From Planctomycetota bacterium (GTDB taxonomy: Bacteria; Planctomycetota; UBA1135; UBA2386), in NCBI GenBank assembly GCA_025459175.1, contig JALORC010000045.1, positions 1 through 64,000 of the forward strand: a stretch of DNA of 64,000 nt. The letters run 5' to 3'. Positions within the stretch are counted from its first letter, which is position 1. Each line of letters begins with the position of its first letter. The notes beneath the pieces were generated by a model that saw nothing but the letters and a program-made list of their open reading frames with translations, was not told where the DNA came from and made no database searches. This document shows positions 42,309 through 51,495 of this stretch, one piece after another. A program made the translations under genes and the position numbers.

Positions 42309-44171
42309 ATGTCCCTGGCGAGCCGGTTCCTGCTCACCCTGGTGGTGTCCGCGGTGCTGCCGTTGTTGATCTACGGCTGGTTCTCGCAGCGCAGCATGCG
42401 GGCGCAGATCGACGAGCAGGTGGTGCGCGTGTTCCTGCCGCAGCTCGCTGCCGACCACGCGCAGAAGGTCGAGGCCCTGCTGCAGCGCACCGACCAGGCG
42501 TGTTCGCTGGTGCGCGAGATCGCGCGACGCGTGCTCGCGGCGCCGCCGGCGGCGCGCAAGGTCGAGCTCGAGGCGTTCGCCGAGCAGGTCGAGCTGGTGC
42601 CCGATCTGCTGGCCAACTACCTCGATCTGCTGCTGCTCGCCGATGCCGACGGCCGCGTCGTCTACTGGCAGGACGGACAGCGGCTCGACCCCAACACCCA
42701 CGAACGCCGCGCGGCGCTGATTCCCGCGGCGGTCGCCGATGCCGATTGGTTCCAGCTGGCGCAGCGCGAGCGCGGACTGCACTTCCTGCCGTGGGGGCGG
42801 TCGCCGTACCTGCACCGCGGTCTCGACCATCGTTCGATGGATCCGGGCAGCCACCATCTCGGCCTCGCGCTCGACGTGCCGCGGCCGGACGGCGCGCCCG
42901 GTGTGCTGTTCGCGTTGATGCGTTGGTCGGAGGTGCAGCTGGTGCTCGACCAGGCTCGCGCCGTGCTCGCCGATCGGGCCGCGCTGCCGTCGGCGGAGGT
43001 GTTCCTGGTCAGCCGTGCCGGCGTCGTGCAGGGCCACACCGATCGCGCGCGCTACGGCCTGCCGGTGGCGCCGGACGAGCTGGCGCGGCAGCTGACGACC
43101 GCCGGCGCGACAGGGCGCGCGGCGTTCGCCGATGCGCGCGGCCGGCGCTGGCGGGTCGGGTTCTCGCCATGCGGGAACGGCGTCGCGCGGTCGTTCGTGA
43201 TCGCGGTCGCGGTGCCCGAGAGCGAACTGTTCGCCGCCAGCGACACCTTCGAACGCATCCTGCTGGCGGCGATCCTGGTCACGCTGCTGGTGCTGCTGAT
43301 CTGGTCGCTGGTCGCCTCGCGCGCGATCACCGCGCCGGTGCAGGCGCTGGTGGCCGCGTCGCGCCGGATCGCCGGCGGCGACCTCGCGGTCGCGGTGCCG
43401 CCGCGCGGCGGGCCTGAACTCGGCGAACTCGCCGGCGCGTTCAACCAGATGGCCGCCGACCTCGCTGCCGGCCGCGAACGGCTGGCGGCGGCGCAGCGCG
43501 ATCAGGCCTGGGCCGAGATGGCGCGCCAGGTCGCGCACGAGGTCAAGAACCCGCTGCAGCCGATGCGGATGGCGGCGCAGCTGCTGCAGCGCGCGCGCAG
43601 CGAGCAGGATCCACGCGCCGATCTGGTCGCCGAGCGGCTGGCGCGCACGGTGCTCGAGCAGACCGAGGCGCTCGATCGCATCGCCAGCGACTTCCGCGCC
43701 TTCGCCGGCAGCGCGCCGCAGCAGCAACAGGTGGTCGCGGTCGCCGAGTGGTTCACCACGCTGCGCGAGCAGCTGGCGGGACTGTTCGCCGGCAAGCCGG
43801 TCGCGATCGAGGTCGATGCGGGAGCGGTGGCGGCGCGGGTGACGATCGACGGCAAGGCGCTCGGGCGGGTGTTCGTGAACCTGGTGCAGAACGCGCACGA
43901 GGCGGCGCCACAGGGGGTGCGGGTGCGGATCGGCGCGGCGATGGCGGGCGGCAAGGTGGCGATCACGGTCCAGGACGACGGGCCGGGCATCCCCGAGGCG
44001 GTGCGCGGGCGGCTGTTCGAGCCGTATTTCACGACCAAGACGTCGGGCACCGGGCTCGGTCTGGCGATCTGCCGGCGGCTGCTCGAGGCGCACGGCGGCG
44101 GCATCAAGCTGCTGCGGTCGGGGCCGGGGGAGACGGTGTTCGAGCTGGTGTTGCCGGGTTTGGTGGAGTGA
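42309..44171 (+). CDS. Membrane sensor histidine kinase (NtrY-like)
   Basis: A 620-residue protein; ATG 42309 is preferred, GTG 42300 is nine bases upstream. Membrane helix 1 (FLLTLVVSAVLPLLIYGWF) and helix 2 (ILLAAILVTLLVLLIWSLVA, near 320) frame a ~290-residue extracytoplasmic sensor, possibly Cache-like. Then come a HAMP segment (AITAPVQALVAASRRIAGGDL), the H-box MARQVAHEVKNPLQPMRMAA, and ATPase boxes LVQNAHEAAPQG, VQDDGPGIPE, FEPYFTTKTSGTGLGLAI. No receiver domain is attached and none is adjacent. The H-box sequence with NPLQP is characteristic of NtrY-type kinases. Confidence 0.93.
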   Translation: MSLASRFLLTLVVSAVLPLLIYGWFSQRSMRAQIDEQVVRVFLPQLAADHAQKVEALLQRTDQACSLVREIARRVLAAPPAARKVELEAFAEQVELVPDLLANYLDLLLLADADGRVVYWQDGQRLDPNTHERRAALIPAAVADADWFQLAQRERGLHFLPWGRSPYLHRGLDHRSMDPGSHHLGLALDVPRPDGAPGVLFALMRWSEVQLVLDQARAVLADRAALPSAEVFLVSRAGVVQGHTDRARYGLPVAPDELARQLTTAGATGRAAFADARGRRWRVGFSPCGNGVARSFVIAVAVPESELFAASDTFERILLAAILVTLLVLLIWSLVASRAITAPVQALVAASRRIAGGDLAVAVPPRGGPELGELAGAFNQMAADLAAGRERLAAAQRDQAWAEMARQVAHEVKNPLQPMRMAAQLLQRARSEQDPRADLVAERLARTVLEQTEALDRIASDFRAFAGSAPQQQQVVAVAEWFTTLREQLAGLFAGKPVAIEVDAGAVAARVTIDGKALGRVFVNLVQNAHEAAPQGVRVRIGAAMAGGKVAITVQDDGPGIPEAVRGRLFEPYFTTKTSGTGLGLAICRRLLEAHGGGIKLLRSGPGETVFELVLPGLVE

Positions 44172-44284
44172 ATGGTCCTGGTCGGGTGGCCGGGCTGCGG
44201 TCAGGCGATACCTGATAGGAATCAAGGTTGGCGTCCTTGACGCGAGCAGCTGATTTTGCGAAACTGACGAGCAGAGTCTCGAGA

Positions 44285-44324
44285 GCACGGTGCGGCACGG
44301 TGCGGCACCGTGCGGCACGGTGCG
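44285..44324. repeat. Four tandem 10-bp units that are mutually complementary
   Basis: Four copies of GCACGGTGCG (third copy GCACCGTGCG). Because the third unit is the complement type, 44295-44313 forms a perfect 9-bp inverted repeat with one central base. It lies 28 bases before ATG 44352, between a kinase gene and a secreted protein gene, and could be an operator or RNA hairpin. Confidence 0.8.
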
Positions 44325-44351
44325 GCTTGAGTCAGCAAGAGGAAGACAATC

Positions 44352-45722
44352 ATGGCCAGTGCCGATTTCGCGGTTGTCATGGCCTTGGCATCTGTGTGCC
44401 AGGGTCTGGTTGGTCAAGCCACATGCAACCACACTGGAAGGAAGGTGCAGATCGAGGCGGGGGATCGCAACTTCTCGAATGCTCCGTGCGGCAATTTCAG
44501 CATTGTCGTCGCTGGATCCAACATCCAGGGACCGGCCAATTGCCTTCGAGGCGGCGCTCACTACGCGGGCACCGTCTATGCTTGCGAGGGGATCGCGAAC
44601 CTGACCAACTGCAAGAACCAGGGGTTCAAAGTCGCGATCGAGACATATTCGAACGGCGGTTGTCCAGACCTCACCGGGTTGATTCCTGGAGCTTCGTTCG
44701 CTAGCTGGATGGAGGTGCCCGCTGCCGTTCGAAAGGGGCTGCAATGTATCCCACCCAAGAAAAAGGATACCTTTGATTGGTCGGCGTCGACGACCGATTG
44801 TCCGACCGGGACGAAGCAGCGTCCCGCGGTCGGGACGGTCCGCCAGGGAGGTAGTGGAGCCTTCTACACCGTGGCCGAAGGCTCTGTGTATCCCAGTCAT
44901 GGTTCGCGCAATCCATTTCTGACACCCTATGATTCCGCGCAATCGTCCAGCCCTGCGGTCGTGTCCGGGTTGCTGGGAAGCTTGGTGATCCCATTGCACC
45001 CGAGGTTTGCAGGCGCGGTCCTCGGCGGAGTGGTCACCACGGAGCACGTGATCGACGGCGTGTCGTTCGAGCGGTCTGTCAGTGTGGAGGGATCGGTGTT
45101 GTCCAACGGGCGCTTCGACTTGAACACGTCCTATGGAATCGTCCAAGAGGGTCGAGCAGTCTCTCACGGCAAGTGGCTCACGTTCGACGGCAACGCCATG
45201 GGGTCGACGGCCGATGGCTCTGAGAACGGCAACCTCTGGCCTGCCACTGGTGTGGATTTCGCTCTGCGATTCTCCCAGCAGGCATCCGATGTCATCCCTC
45301 TTTATCAGTGGGTCCGGGACCCGTTCGAGATCCCTTGGACCGATTCGGTGAGCTATGTGGAAGCAACCGACGCAACGACGGCTGTGATCAGCAGCCGCAT
45401 GAGCGTGGCGTTGGGAGGTGGTTTAGACAAAGAGTACGAGATCGACCTGAGCGGGCCTGTGGTGCATCCGATTGCCATGCGTGTCTACGACCTCACCGGC
45501 GCCGTCCGTGAGGAAACCCGGTTCAAGGACTACAGGGCAGTTTCTCCCGGCAAGTGGCGGCCATTCCAGGTCACGCGCACGACCTGGCTGGCTCCAGCAA
45601 GAAATCAGGATCGTGTGACCGTGACCCTGAGTCTGACCGCGGCGAAGCTGATCGATGAAGCCGCTCAGGTGGCAGTTCCGAAGGGTTGCGCAGACTCTCA
45701 CCTGTGGTTTGTCTGGTTGTGA
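44352..45722 (+). CDS. Secreted protein, unknown function, atypical base composition
   Basis: A 456-residue protein. ATG 44352 has AGAGGA about eight bases upstream. The N-terminus is weakly signal-like (FAVVMALASVCQGLVGQATC). The first half carries many cysteines (NHTGRK..., APCGNF, CLRGG, ACEG, NCKN, GGCPD, QCIPP), suggesting disulfides; the second half is beta-rich (YEIDLSGPVVHPIAMRVYDL). No named family is recognised. Codon use is clearly less GC-rich than neighbours: a sampled 60-base line here is about 55 percent GC against about 72 percent in the kinase gene. This suggests recent acquisition. Confidence 0.65.
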   Translation: MASADFAVVMALASVCQGLVGQATCNHTGRKVQIEAGDRNFSNAPCGNFSIVVAGSNIQGPANCLRGGAHYAGTVYACEGIANLTNCKNQGFKVAIETYSNGGCPDLTGLIPGASFASWMEVPAAVRKGLQCIPPKKKDTFDWSASTTDCPTGTKQRPAVGTVRQGGSGAFYTVAEGSVYPSHGSRNPFLTPYDSAQSSSPAVVSGLLGSLVIPLHPRFAGAVLGGVVTTEHVIDGVSFERSVSVEGSVLSNGRFDLNTSYGIVQEGRAVSHGKWLTFDGNAMGSTADGSENGNLWPATGVDFALRFSQQASDVIPLYQWVRDPFEIPWTDSVSYVEATDATTAVISSRMSVALGGGLDKEYEIDLSGPVVHPIAMRVYDLTGAVREETRFKDYRAVSPGKWRPFQVTRTTWLAPARNQDRVTVTLSLTAAKLIDEAAQVAVPKGCADSHLWFVWL

Positions 45723-46029
45723 GTTGCCCTGTCTCACGCCGGCGTCTGGTTCATCGGGCGCACGCTGCTTTCGCTCCATGACGCGGCTGCCAGCGGCGCA
45801 TCGCTCGAAACCTACGCTTCGACTCGTTGCCTGGCGGAGAGTCTGGCGCCGCGTGCAGCCAAGGTTGGGCGGGGCCTGAGCCCCTGGCCGGCGCCTCGCA
45901 AGCGCAACCGCGTGCCTTCTGCGGCGAATCGAGGTCGCTGACGCGCTGCGCTGGCCGTCCCCGGCTCCCTGCCGCCCGCCAACTGCCGCCTCCGATCGAT
46001 CGCCCGCGCTCCCCGCCGCCACCTACCGC
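45723..46029. other. Intergenic region, no gene seen
   Basis: These 307 bases hold no supportable gene. A small inverted repeat, GGGGC-CTGA-GCCCC, lies at 45871-45884 and could end transcription of the upstream gene, but it has no T-run. No clear promoter for 46030 was found. Confidence 0.5.
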
Positions 46030-49000
46030 ATGTCGAATCGCTCTTCCGCCGCCCTGGTCGGCGTCGTGCTCGCCCTTTTGGCCGCCTTGGGGTGCTGGTT
46101 GTGGCTCGGTGCTGACCCCGAACTGCCTCCACCGTCAGTAGTTACGTCCAATGGTGCCGGTGACTCCGCCACCCCGGACCAAGCCGGCCTCGGCGCCGCC
46201 GCAGCCGCCAGCGCGGCGCTGCCGACCGGCGCCGAACGCCAGCAGGTCCAGTTCGGCGGCCCGCCGACCGGGGTCCGCGGCATCGTGCTCGACAGCAAGA
46301 CCGGCCAGCCGCTGGCCGGCATCGAAGTGCTCGCGGTCAAGGACGAGCCGTCGATCGAGCCGCTGGTAGCGCGCTTCCGCGGCCTGTTCCAGGGCGGCAT
46401 GTTCGTCGAGACCCGCGCCCCGCGGCGCGAACTCGGCCGCACCGTCAGCGGCGCCGACGGCCGCTTCGAACTGCTCGGCCTGCCGGCCGGCCGCGTGTTC
46501 CTCGACGGCCGCAGCGACGGTTGGTTCGTGCGCACGCCGGGCACCGCGGCGCTCGCGATCGGCCAGATCCGCGATGGCATCGAGCTGCGCGCGTCCCCCG
46601 GCGGCCGCGTGCGCGGCGTCGTGATCGGCGCCGACGGTGGGCCGGCCGCGGGTGCACACGTCAGCGTGCGACCGGGCCTCAACTCGTTCCTCGGCCAGAT
46701 CACCGATCGTCAGTATCGCTGGCTCGAGACCACGACCGACGAACAGGGTCGCTTCGATCTGCCCGGCGTGCCGGCGGGCCAGGGCTACACGGTGTCGGCG
46801 TCGGCGCCGTCGATCGCACTCGAGGAAGTGCACGGCATCGAAGTGCGGCAGGGCCAGACCAGCGAAGTGCTCGTGCGCGGCCATCAGGGCGCGATCGTCG
46901 GTGGCGTCGTGCTCGGTGCCGATGGCCAGCCGTTGGCAGGTGCCAACGTGGCGATGATCTATCTCGACATCAGCCGCGTCTTGTTCTCCGCCGACGGTCG
47001 CTCGGAGCCGGTCACCACCGATGCCGAGGGGCGCTTCCGCCTCGAACACGTCGCGGCCGGTCGGGTGGCGTTCGTCGCTGCCGCGACCGATCTCGCACCG
47101 AGCAACATCGAAGAGCTCGCCGTCGTCGACGGCGGCGTCTACGAGGATCTGGTGCTGCAGCTCGGCGAAGGGGCCACGATCACCGGCCTCGTCGTCGACG
47201 ATCGCGACCAGCCGGTCGCCGGCGCCGCCGTCGAGTTGCGCCCGTTCGAACGGCCGAACGATCCGCAGTTCTTGAAGATGATGCTGAAGGTGCGGCGCGT
47301 CGAAGCGAGCACCGACGCCGACGGGCGCTTCACAGCCAAGGGCCTCACCGGCGAACGGCTGATCGTGCAGGCGCAGAAGACCGGTTACACGACCGCGGTG
47401 CGTTGGGGCGTCAAGCTCGACGAGCAGGCGCTGGTGATCAAGGTCCAGCGCGGCGCCGTCGTGCGCGGCAAAGTGATGGTCGGTGAGCAGCCGTTGACGC
47501 GTTTCCGCGTCGACACGCGCAGCACCGAGATCCCGGCGGTGGCCGAGGCGAACGGTGGTGAGGCGAAGGCCGAGCCGACGGCGGGTGCGGCGACACCGCG
47601 TCGCGAACGCCCGGCGACCGACGGCAACAGCGGTGCGTCGTGGACCGGCGGCGGGCGGCGCGGCGGCGGTCGTCAGGGCACGCAGCAGCTCGCCGAGGGC
47701 ACGAACATGATGGATCGCGGCATGAACGGCCTCGACGGCAACTGGCGCGAGATCCAGTCCGCCGACGGCACGTTCGAGCTGCGCGGCATCCCGCCGGGTC
47801 GCATTCGCGTTCGCGTGCGGGCCGAAGGGCACCTCGAGCCGGCCGCGCAGGAGATCGATCTGCAGCCAGCCCAGCAGAGCGACGTGTTGGTGTTCGCGGT
47901 CAGCGTCGGCCTGCCGGTGCGCGGCCGCGTCGTCGACGAGAACGGCAAGCCGGTCAGCGACGCGCAGGTCACCGCCTACAAGCAGCGCGAAGGTGGCGGC
48001 GGCGGGCGCGGCCCGCTCAACGTGCAGATCGATCCCGAGGACTTCGACTTCCTGGCGCTGTCGTCGGCGAGCGGTCGCCGCAGCGTCGTCAGCGACAGCA
48101 AGGGTGCGTTCGAACTGACCGGGCTCGAGGCCGGCAAGTACCGCTTCACCGCGCGCCATCCCGATCTCGCCAAGTCGTCGGCGAAGGACGTCGTGCTGCA
48201 ACCCGAGCAACCGACCGCCGAGGTCGAGATCGTGCTCGACGCCGGCGGTGGCGTCGACGGCACGGTGACCGGGCTCGGCATGCGGCCGCTGGCGAACGCG
48301 CTGATGGTCGCGTTCAGCATCCAGGCCGGCACGATGCGCAGCGGCTCCACCGACGCGCAGGGCTACTACCGCATCGACGGGCTGCCGCCGGGGCAATACG
48401 TGGTGTTCAAGTCGCGGCTCGACGAGCGCGCCGACAACATCCCGCTCGAGCTGATGAGCAACATGCGGCTCAATACGGTGACGGTGAAGCAGGGCAAGCT
48501 GGCCCGGCTCGACGTGCACGACGAAGGGGAGGACGGCGTGCGCGTGTTCGGCATCGTTCGCGAAGCCGGCGCGCCGGTGCCGCGCGCGCTGGTGACGCTG
48601 CTCGGCAGCGATCGCGACGGGCTGCTGGGCATGGGCGTGCGCGCCAACGCGGCCGGCATGGACGGTCGCTACGAGCTGGTCGGTATCAAGCCGGGCAGCT
48701 ACGTGATGCAGGTCACACGCTTCCAGGGCGCGCCGGTGCAGACGACGTTCGAGGTCGAGGTGCCGGACGGCTCGCGCGAGATGTTGTTCGACATCATGCT
48801 GCCGACCAGCACCGTGCGCGGTCGTGTGCTCGACAGTCGCGGCAATCCCGCCAAGGGTGTGCCGGTGTCGCTCGGCAGTGAGCAGGGGGCGTTGTCGGGT
48901 GCCGAGGGGCTGATCGGGTTGATTGCGCAGAACGGCCTCGCGCAGGCGCGCACCGACGACGACGGCAACTTCACGCTGCGCTCGGTCGCGGCCGGCACGT

Positions 49001-49806
49001 ATCGCCTGACGGCCAATGGGCAGGTCGGCGGGCGCCGCCGCGGTGGTGGCAACACGTCGCAGTGGGGCGAAGCGGTGCTCACCGGTGTGCAGGTCGATGG
49101 CACGACGCCGGTCGAAGGGCTGGTTGTCACGATCCCGCTCGCCGGTCGCATCACCGGTGTCGTCGTCGATGGCAGCGGTCAGCCGGTCGCCAATGCCGAG
49201 ATCGGCTATCGCGAGACCGCGGCACCGCGGCGCGCGCAGCGTGGCAATCCGCTGATGGATCTGGTCGGTGCGCAGACGCGGCCGATCCGTTCGGATGCGG
49301 CGGGGCGGTTCGAGATCGGTGGGTTGACGCCGGGGGTGTACTCGCTGCGCGTCGAGAGCGAAGCGCTCGATGCCGGCAAGCTCGACGACGTGCAGGTCGC
49401 CGAGGAAGCTGTGCAGGACGTGACGCTGCGGGTGGTGCGCGGCGCGGTGTTGAAGCTGCGCGCGACGAATGTCGATCGGCAGCGCATTCCGTTCGCGCAG
49501 TTGTCATTGCTCGACAGCCGCGGCAAGCCGGTGGTGAGCAGCATGTCGACGTTCACGGTGATGCGTCGGCTGATGGGGAACCGCAACGAGGTCGCGGATT
49601 CGGGGTGGTACGAGTTCGGCAGTGTGCCGCCGGACACCTACACGGCGGTGATCGCGGAGCCGGGCAAGGAGGAGATTCGGATCACGCGCACGATCGCGGA
49701 TGGGGAGACGGTGGAGTGGGAGAGCCAGCGCTCTGCCACCGCAGCGGGAGTGCGTGCCACTGAGCGGGCCGCGGTGAGCCGGAGTTCCACGCGCAGCCGG
49801 AAGTGA
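46030..49806 (+). CDS. Very large carboxypeptidase-regulatory-like repeat protein with altered 3' end
   Basis: A 1258-residue protein with one N-terminal membrane segment (LVGVVLALLAALGCWLWLG), so anchored and facing outward. At least eight beta-sandwich repeats follow (VRGIVLDSKTGQPLAGIEVL, VGGVVLGADGQPLAGANVAM, ITGLVVDDRDQPVAGAAVEL, VRGRVVDENGKPVSDAQVTA, VRGRVLDSRGNPAKGVPVSL, ITGVVVDGSGQPVANAEIGY). Up to GETVEWE (about 49722) it is colinear with the fragments at 57.7 and 60.7 kb. The last 28 residues (SQRSATAAGVRATERAAV...) are read from IS91-associated sequence. The fragment at 57.7 kb instead ends VDVTAELAARGSAKK, probably the original terminus. Confidence 0.85.
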   Translation: MSNRSSAALVGVVLALLAALGCWLWLGADPELPPPSVVTSNGAGDSATPDQAGLGAAAAASAALPTGAERQQVQFGGPPTGVRGIVLDSKTGQPLAGIEVLAVKDEPSIEPLVARFRGLFQGGMFVETRAPRRELGRTVSGADGRFELLGLPAGRVFLDGRSDGWFVRTPGTAALAIGQIRDGIELRASPGGRVRGVVIGADGGPAAGAHVSVRPGLNSFLGQITDRQYRWLETTTDEQGRFDLPGVPAGQGYTVSASAPSIALEEVHGIEVRQGQTSEVLVRGHQGAIVGGVVLGADGQPLAGANVAMIYLDISRVLFSADGRSEPVTTDAEGRFRLEHVAAGRVAFVAAATDLAPSNIEELAVVDGGVYEDLVLQLGEGATITGLVVDDRDQPVAGAAVELRPFERPNDPQFLKMMLKVRRVEASTDADGRFTAKGLTGERLIVQAQKTGYTTAVRWGVKLDEQALVIKVQRGAVVRGKVMVGEQPLTRFRVDTRSTEIPAVAEANGGEAKAEPTAGAATPRRERPATDGNSGASWTGGGRRGGGRQGTQQLAEGTNMMDRGMNGLDGNWREIQSADGTFELRGIPPGRIRVRVRAEGHLEPAAQEIDLQPAQQSDVLVFAVSVGLPVRGRVVDENGKPVSDAQVTAYKQREGGGGGRGPLNVQIDPEDFDFLALSSASGRRSVVSDSKGAFELTGLEAGKYRFTARHPDLAKSSAKDVVLQPEQPTAEVEIVLDAGGGVDGTVTGLGMRPLANALMVAFSIQAGTMRSGSTDAQGYYRIDGLPPGQYVVFKSRLDERADNIPLELMSNMRLNTVTVKQGKLARLDVHDEGEDGVRVFGIVREAGAPVPRALVTLLGSDRDGLLGMGVRANAAGMDGRYELVGIKPGSYVMQVTRFQGAPVQTTFEVEVPDGSREMLFDIMLPTSTVRGRVLDSRGNPAKGVPVSLGSEQGALSGAEGLIGLIAQNGLAQARTDDDGNFTLRSVAAGTYRLTANGQVGGRRRGGGNTSQWGEAVLTGVQVDGTTPVEGLVVTIPLAGRITGVVVDGSGQPVANAEIGYRETAAPRRAQRGNPLMDLVGAQTRPIRSDAAGRFEIGGLTPGVYSLRVESEALDAGKLDDVQVAEEAVQDVTLRVVRGAVLKLRATNVDRQRIPFAQLSLLDSRGKPVVSSMSTFTVMRRLMGNRNEVADSGWYEFGSVPPDTYTAVIAEPGKEEIRITRTIADGETVEWESQRSATAAGVRATERAAVSRSSTRSRK
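48189..48616 (+). repeat. 428-bp segment duplicated at 57241..57668 (copy inside intact gene)
   Basis: A gap-free match to 57241..57668 over 428 bases; the translated segments differ at six of about 142 residues. It starts at CGTCGTGCTGCA and ends in GATCGCG, which recurs at 49650-49656 and is the apparent deletion point in the copy. Confidence 0.9.
49614..49722 (+). repeat. 109-bp 3'-end segment found again at 60733..60841 and partly at 57662..57734
   Basis: This segment runs from GTTCGGCAG to GTGGAGTGGGAG near the 3' end of the large carboxypeptidase-regulatory gene. All three copies stay alike up to GTGGAGTGGGAG and then diverge into three different continuations. Confidence 0.85.
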
Positions 49807-50781
49807 ACGATGCCGACGTGCAGCAGCTGGTGCGGCGGATCCGCGATCGGGTGCTGCGGGCGTTGCGCAAGGCGGGGAAGTGGGTGGACCCGGATGCTGC
49901 GGCGGAAGTCGGCGACGGTGCCGGCGACGAACTGCTGCCCGGTCTCGCGGCGGCGGCGGTCGAAGGGCGCGCAGCGCTCGGCGGACGCGCAGGCCAGCGC
50001 GATGGTCGCGTCGGCCGCGATGGTCGCTGGGAGCCGCTGGTGAAGGGCCCGCTGTGCGCGGAGGTTGATGGGTTCTCGCTGCACGCGGGCGCGTGGGTGT
50101 CAGCACGGGATCGCGAGAAGCTGGAGAAGCTGTGCCGGTACAGCGAGGCCGGCGGTTGCGGAGTCGCGGCTGGTGGAGCTGAGCGATGGGCGGATCGGGT
50201 ACTCGCTGAAGAAGCGCTGGCGGGACGGCACGACGGCGGTGGTGATGACGAAGGAAGTGCTGATGGAGCCGCTTTGCGCGCTGGTGCCAAAGCCGCGGAA
50301 GCACCTGGTGACGTATCACGGGGTGTTGGCGCCGGCGTCGGGGTTGCGCTCGCGGGTGGTGCCGCGTCGTGTGGAAGAGGAAGGTGAAGCCTGCGGCTGC
50401 CAGCACGGGGCAGGTGGTGGAGGGGAGGGCGAGAACGCCGCTGCGGCCGCGGTGGCCGAGGCGGTCGAGCGGGTCGACGCCGCGGGGTCGCGTCGGCAGC
50501 AGGCGGAGCGCCGGCTGCGCGCGCGGCTGCGGGTTCCGCATGGTGGTGGCGGGCGACGTGGTGGTCGGCGGCGGTACTCGTGGGCGGAGTTGCTGAAGCG
50601 GGCGTTCGGCTTCGAGGTCTTGGTTTGCCCGAAGTGTTCGGGAGTGCGTCGTGTGCTGGCGGCGATCCACGATCCGGCGTCGATCGCGCGGGTGCTGGGG
50701 GCGATGGGGCTGTCGGCGGGAGCTGTGGAACTGGCGGCGAGCCGTGCGCCGCCGGGTCGCGACGAAGGCCTGGCCGAGTGA
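49803..50781 (+). pseudogene. IS91-family (Y2) transposase, C-terminal half, frameshifted
   Basis: The first part is in frame with GTG 49803: NDADVQQLVRRIRDRVLRAL, AAAVEGRAALG, FSLHAGAWVSARDREKLEKLCRY. After about 50150 the family sequence continues in the next frame: ARPAVAESRLVELSDGRIGY, KPRKHLVTYHGVLAPASGLR, YSWAELLKRAFGFEVLVCPKC and VLAAIHDPASIARVLGAMGL. These are the typical C-terminal blocks of IS91/IS801-type transposases. Compared with the copy at 60.9 kb, two bases are missing here, explaining the shift. The N-terminal zinc-binding part, HUH motif and catalytic tyrosines are absent, so it cannot be active. Confidence 0.85.
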
Positions 50782-50788
50782 CCCGCCG

Positions 50789-50848
50789 AGGGCTGGGTCA
50801 GCTGGTGCGGCGACCAGTCGTGGGTCGCGGCGGGGTAGCGGGCTGCTT
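50789..50848 (+). repeat. 60-bp perfect repeat, copy 1
   Basis: Identical base for base to 54337..54396. In the transposase frame it reads GWVSWCGDQSWVAAG followed by TAG, just after the transposase stop. It probably belongs to the right-hand part of the IS91-like element. Confidence 0.9.
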
Positions 50849-50939
50849 GGTGAGCGCGGAAGCCGCGGTGGCGGGCGCGAACTGGACTGCCGGGACCGGC
50901 TGGACGGGGTGGAAATCGGGCGGCAAGTTGGTGCAGACC

Positions 50940-50963
50940 GGTTCCGGTGGTCCGGGACCGCAG
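50940..50963 (+). repeat. Putative IS91-like right end, copy 1
   Basis: The 24-base motif ends GGTGGTCCGGGACCGCAG and contains the palindrome GGTCC-G-GGACC. Directly after it, alanine racemase sequence begins. The same motif recurs at 54611 and 62564. Confidence 0.6.
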
Positions 50964-50964
50964 C

Positions 50965-51495
50965 TTCCTTGACCTATGCGCCGACGCGCATCTCGACGCG
51001 GTGCGGCTCGGAGGCGGGCTCTACGGCTTCGATCCGTTCGCGGGTTCCGCTGCGCCGGGGCCGGTCTCGCTGCGACCGGCGTTGGCGCTGAAAGCGCGGT
51101 TCGTCGGCCTGCGCGACGTTGAAGCCGGCGCGACGGTCGGCTACGGCAGCACGTTCGTGTGTGCGCGACCCTCGCGCCTCGGTCTGTTGCCGCTCGGCTA
51201 CGCCGACGGCCTGCCGCGCGAACTGTGGAACGGTGCGCCGGTGCTGGTGCGCGGCGTGTGTGCGCCGATCGTCGGCGTCGTCAGCATGAACCAGACGGTC
51301 GTCGACGTGACCGCAGTCGAGGGTGCGATGCTCGGCGACGAAGTGGTGCTGCTCGGCGCGCAAGGGAGCGAGCGTTTGTGGCCCGAGGATCGCATCGGGC
51401 CGGGCGGCTCCGTCTACGAGGTCACCACGCTGCTGCGCAGTGCGCTGCCGCGGCGCTTCCTCGGCGGCGACGAGGCGGCGGCGACGTTGCGTTGA
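50965..51495 (+). pseudogene. alr: Alanine racemase, C-terminal half only
   Basis: The frame (ORF track 50947..51495) becomes alanine-racemase-like at about 50965: HLDAVRLGGGLYGFDPF (end of the TIM barrel), then the C-terminal beta domain with GYGSTFVCARPSRLGLLPLG, YADGLPRELWN, GVVSMNQTVVDVT and GDEVVLLG. The N-terminal ~200 residues with the PLP lysine are missing; the break coincides with the IS91-like end. The enzyme makes D-alanine for the cell wall, so a functional copy is presumably elsewhere (inference). The remaining frame has no internal stops, suggesting recent truncation. Confidence 0.85.

Larger units (their letters stand above)
49723..50963 (+). mobile_element. 5'-truncated IS91-like element
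   Basis: From the point where the large gene loses similarity to its copies up to the putative right end GGTGGTCCGGGACCGCAG. It contains the transposase remnant (49803..50781) and about 180 bases of downstream sequence including a 60-bp stretch repeated at 54337. The left end and N-terminal half of the transposase are missing. IS91-family elements move by rolling-circle transposition and often take neighbouring DNA along. Confidence 0.65.

Noticed and set aside
44285-44324. CRISPR-like array
   Set aside because: The units are 10 bases and directly adjacent with no spacers.
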